NCBI RefSeq assembly: GCF_026278345.1
Contig: NZ_CP111085.1
Span: 4,932,282-4,996,281 of the forward strand
Source of the DNA: Tellurirhabdus rosea
Lineage (GTDB): Bacteria; Bacteroidota; Bacteroidia; Cytophagales; Spirosomataceae
DNA: 64,000 nt
Direction: 5' to 3'
Shown: piece after piece, positions 63,210-64,000 of the stretch
How positions within the stretch are numbered: position 1 is the stretch's first letter
Layout: every line of letters starts with the position of its first letter
Made by a program: the position numbers and the translations under genes
Notes under the pieces: generated by a model
Told to the model about the DNA's origin: nothing
What the model saw: only the letters and a program-made list of their open reading frames with translations
Databases searched by the model: none

Positions 63210-64000
63210 TTACACCTTCGTGTCCGCGAATTGCCGGATTTCCGGGTGGACAAACAGCGTTTCCAGCCGCAGATCGCCGTTGGTCCGGTTGACGGTCCAG
63301 GCTTCGGACACGACCGTGAGATTGTTCTGGTCGATGTAATCCAGTTTGACGGTTTTGCCCTGAATGGTCATGAGCGCGAATCCGTTGTAGCCGACATCCC
63401 GCCGTTTCAGCCGTTCGCGGACGCGCTGGTCGTGCAGGCGCAGCTTGTTTTCGTGGCCCTGGTCCGGCGCATCGATTTCGACCGGCATACCGCCGATGCC
63501 GACGCAGCGCCCCCAGGCCCGGATGCCGTCGGACAACCCGTGCTGGTCGTAAAACGTGAGCCGGTGCTCGTGGCCCCAGATCCAGACAACGGGCCGGTCG
63601 GCCTCGCCAAAAATTTCCCGCAACTGCTTTCCGACGATCGGGTGGTCGTCCCGGAACGAAGAATAATAAGGGTGGTGGCTGAGCAGGATAATGCCCCGGG
63701 TGTCGGTGGGGTCGCCGAGCTTTACGATGTTTTTGAGCCAGGCCACCTGTTCCTCGCGCAGCTGGCAATCGGGTTTGAAGAGCACTTCCAGAAACGGCCG
63801 GTTGGTGGAGGTGTAGCCCGTGTCGAGGCCGATAATCCGCCAATGTTCGTGTTCGAGGCAGAAAAAACCGGCCTGCTGGGTGGCCACCGCGCCGTTTTTG
63901 CGGATTTTCATGGCCGGAAGCAGCTTTTCGAAATAGGCGCGCCCGTTGCTGTACATCTCGTGGTTGCCCGAAAGCGCCAGACTGCCGTGGCTGCCGTAGT
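63210..64000 (-). CDS. Metallophosphoesterase, partial (5' end beyond the window)
   Basis: The frame runs off the right edge; the visible 263 residues include GNHEMY (a phosphodiester-binding block), LLSHHPYYS and WGHEHRL (metal-binding His blocks). This is a calcineurin-like phosphoesterase. The first metal-binding block is missing because it lies upstream of the window. The phosphoester it cleaves is unknown. It is convergent with the glycosylase gene. Confidence 0.9.
   Translation of the reverse strand, partial: YGSHGSLALSGNHEMYSNGRAYFEKLLPAMKIRKNGAVATQQAGFFCLEHEHWRIIGLDTGYTSTNRPFLEVLFKPDCQLREEQVAWLKNIVKLGDPTDTRGIILLSHHPYYSSFRDDHPIVGKQLREIFGEADRPVVWIWGHEHRLTFYDQHGLSDGIRAWGRCVGIGGMPVEIDAPDQGHENKLRLHDQRVRERLKRRDVGYNGFALMTIQGKTVKLDYIDQNNLTVVSEAWTVNRTNGDLRLETLFVHPEIRQFADTKV

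Overview
The window is 64 kb of a GC-rich chromosome from a member of the Bacteroidota, most likely order Cytophagales (Spirosoma/Larkinella-like). This assignment is inferred from gene content. The supporting markers are a MurF-alanine racemase fusion, LytTR regulators paired with LytS-type kinases, a beta-propeller sensor kinase, a glycoside hydrolase with a type IX secretion C-terminus, a sodium:solute-symporter histidine kinase, and several candidate promoters of the Bacteroidota TTTG / TAnnTTTG type. No rRNA, tRNA, CRISPR array or complete insertion sequence was seen.

Layout. 0-8 kb: a partial gene, a small lipoprotein, a curlin-repeat amyloid protein behind a LytTR/propeller-kinase pair, a globin-like protein that seems to lack the proximal histidine, and a subtilisin-like lipoprotein protease. 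8-14.7 kb: polA, a second LytS/LytTR pair, a membrane protein and a lipoprotein. 14.7-24.1 kb: an efflux locus with adaptor, TolC-like channel, ABC ATPase, two permeases, an NtrC-type regulator and an NtrB/Y-type kinase. It is preceded by a candidate sigma-54 promoter and a palindromic upstream site, which suggests the locus controls itself. 24.2-33.4 kb: universal stress protein, CorA, MurF-Alr, a coiled-coil protein and a SAM methyltransferase, then a SulP transporter overlapping a beta-carbonic anhydrase. 33.4-48.9 kb: an orphan zinc-ribbon/HTH protein, a porin, an MHS-type MFS transporter, two tiny membrane proteins, an SSS-type sensor kinase and a single-domain receiver, a DHFR-like reductase, a 1628-residue GH9 enzyme, and acs. 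The kinase/receiver/acs arrangement recalls CrbSR-type control of acetate use. 49-51.8 kb: a strikingly AT-rich accessory island with a DGxQR (ParB-like/DUF262/DGQHR) gene coupled to a HEPN-motif gene, followed by a broken nucleotidyltransferase gene. This is the best candidate for an undescribed defence-type module. 51.9-64 kb: methionine aminopeptidase, outer membrane proteins, an AraC regulator, an acyl-CoA ligase, another stress protein, a PLP decarboxylase, a lipoprotein, an Ada-like/AlkA-like DNA repair pair, and a partial metallophosphoesterase.

The most unusual structural theme is a set of about sixteen intergenic self-complementary repeats. Each has arms built of short tandem words that are largely private to its own junction and are mirrored by a complementary arm. 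The two arms flank a loop that is often GC-rich with CTCCGC, CTTCGCAG or their complements. They occupy every junction downstream of the TolC gene in the efflux locus and many others, and some run into the ends of coding sequences. The arms include a perfect 40-bp inverted repeat.
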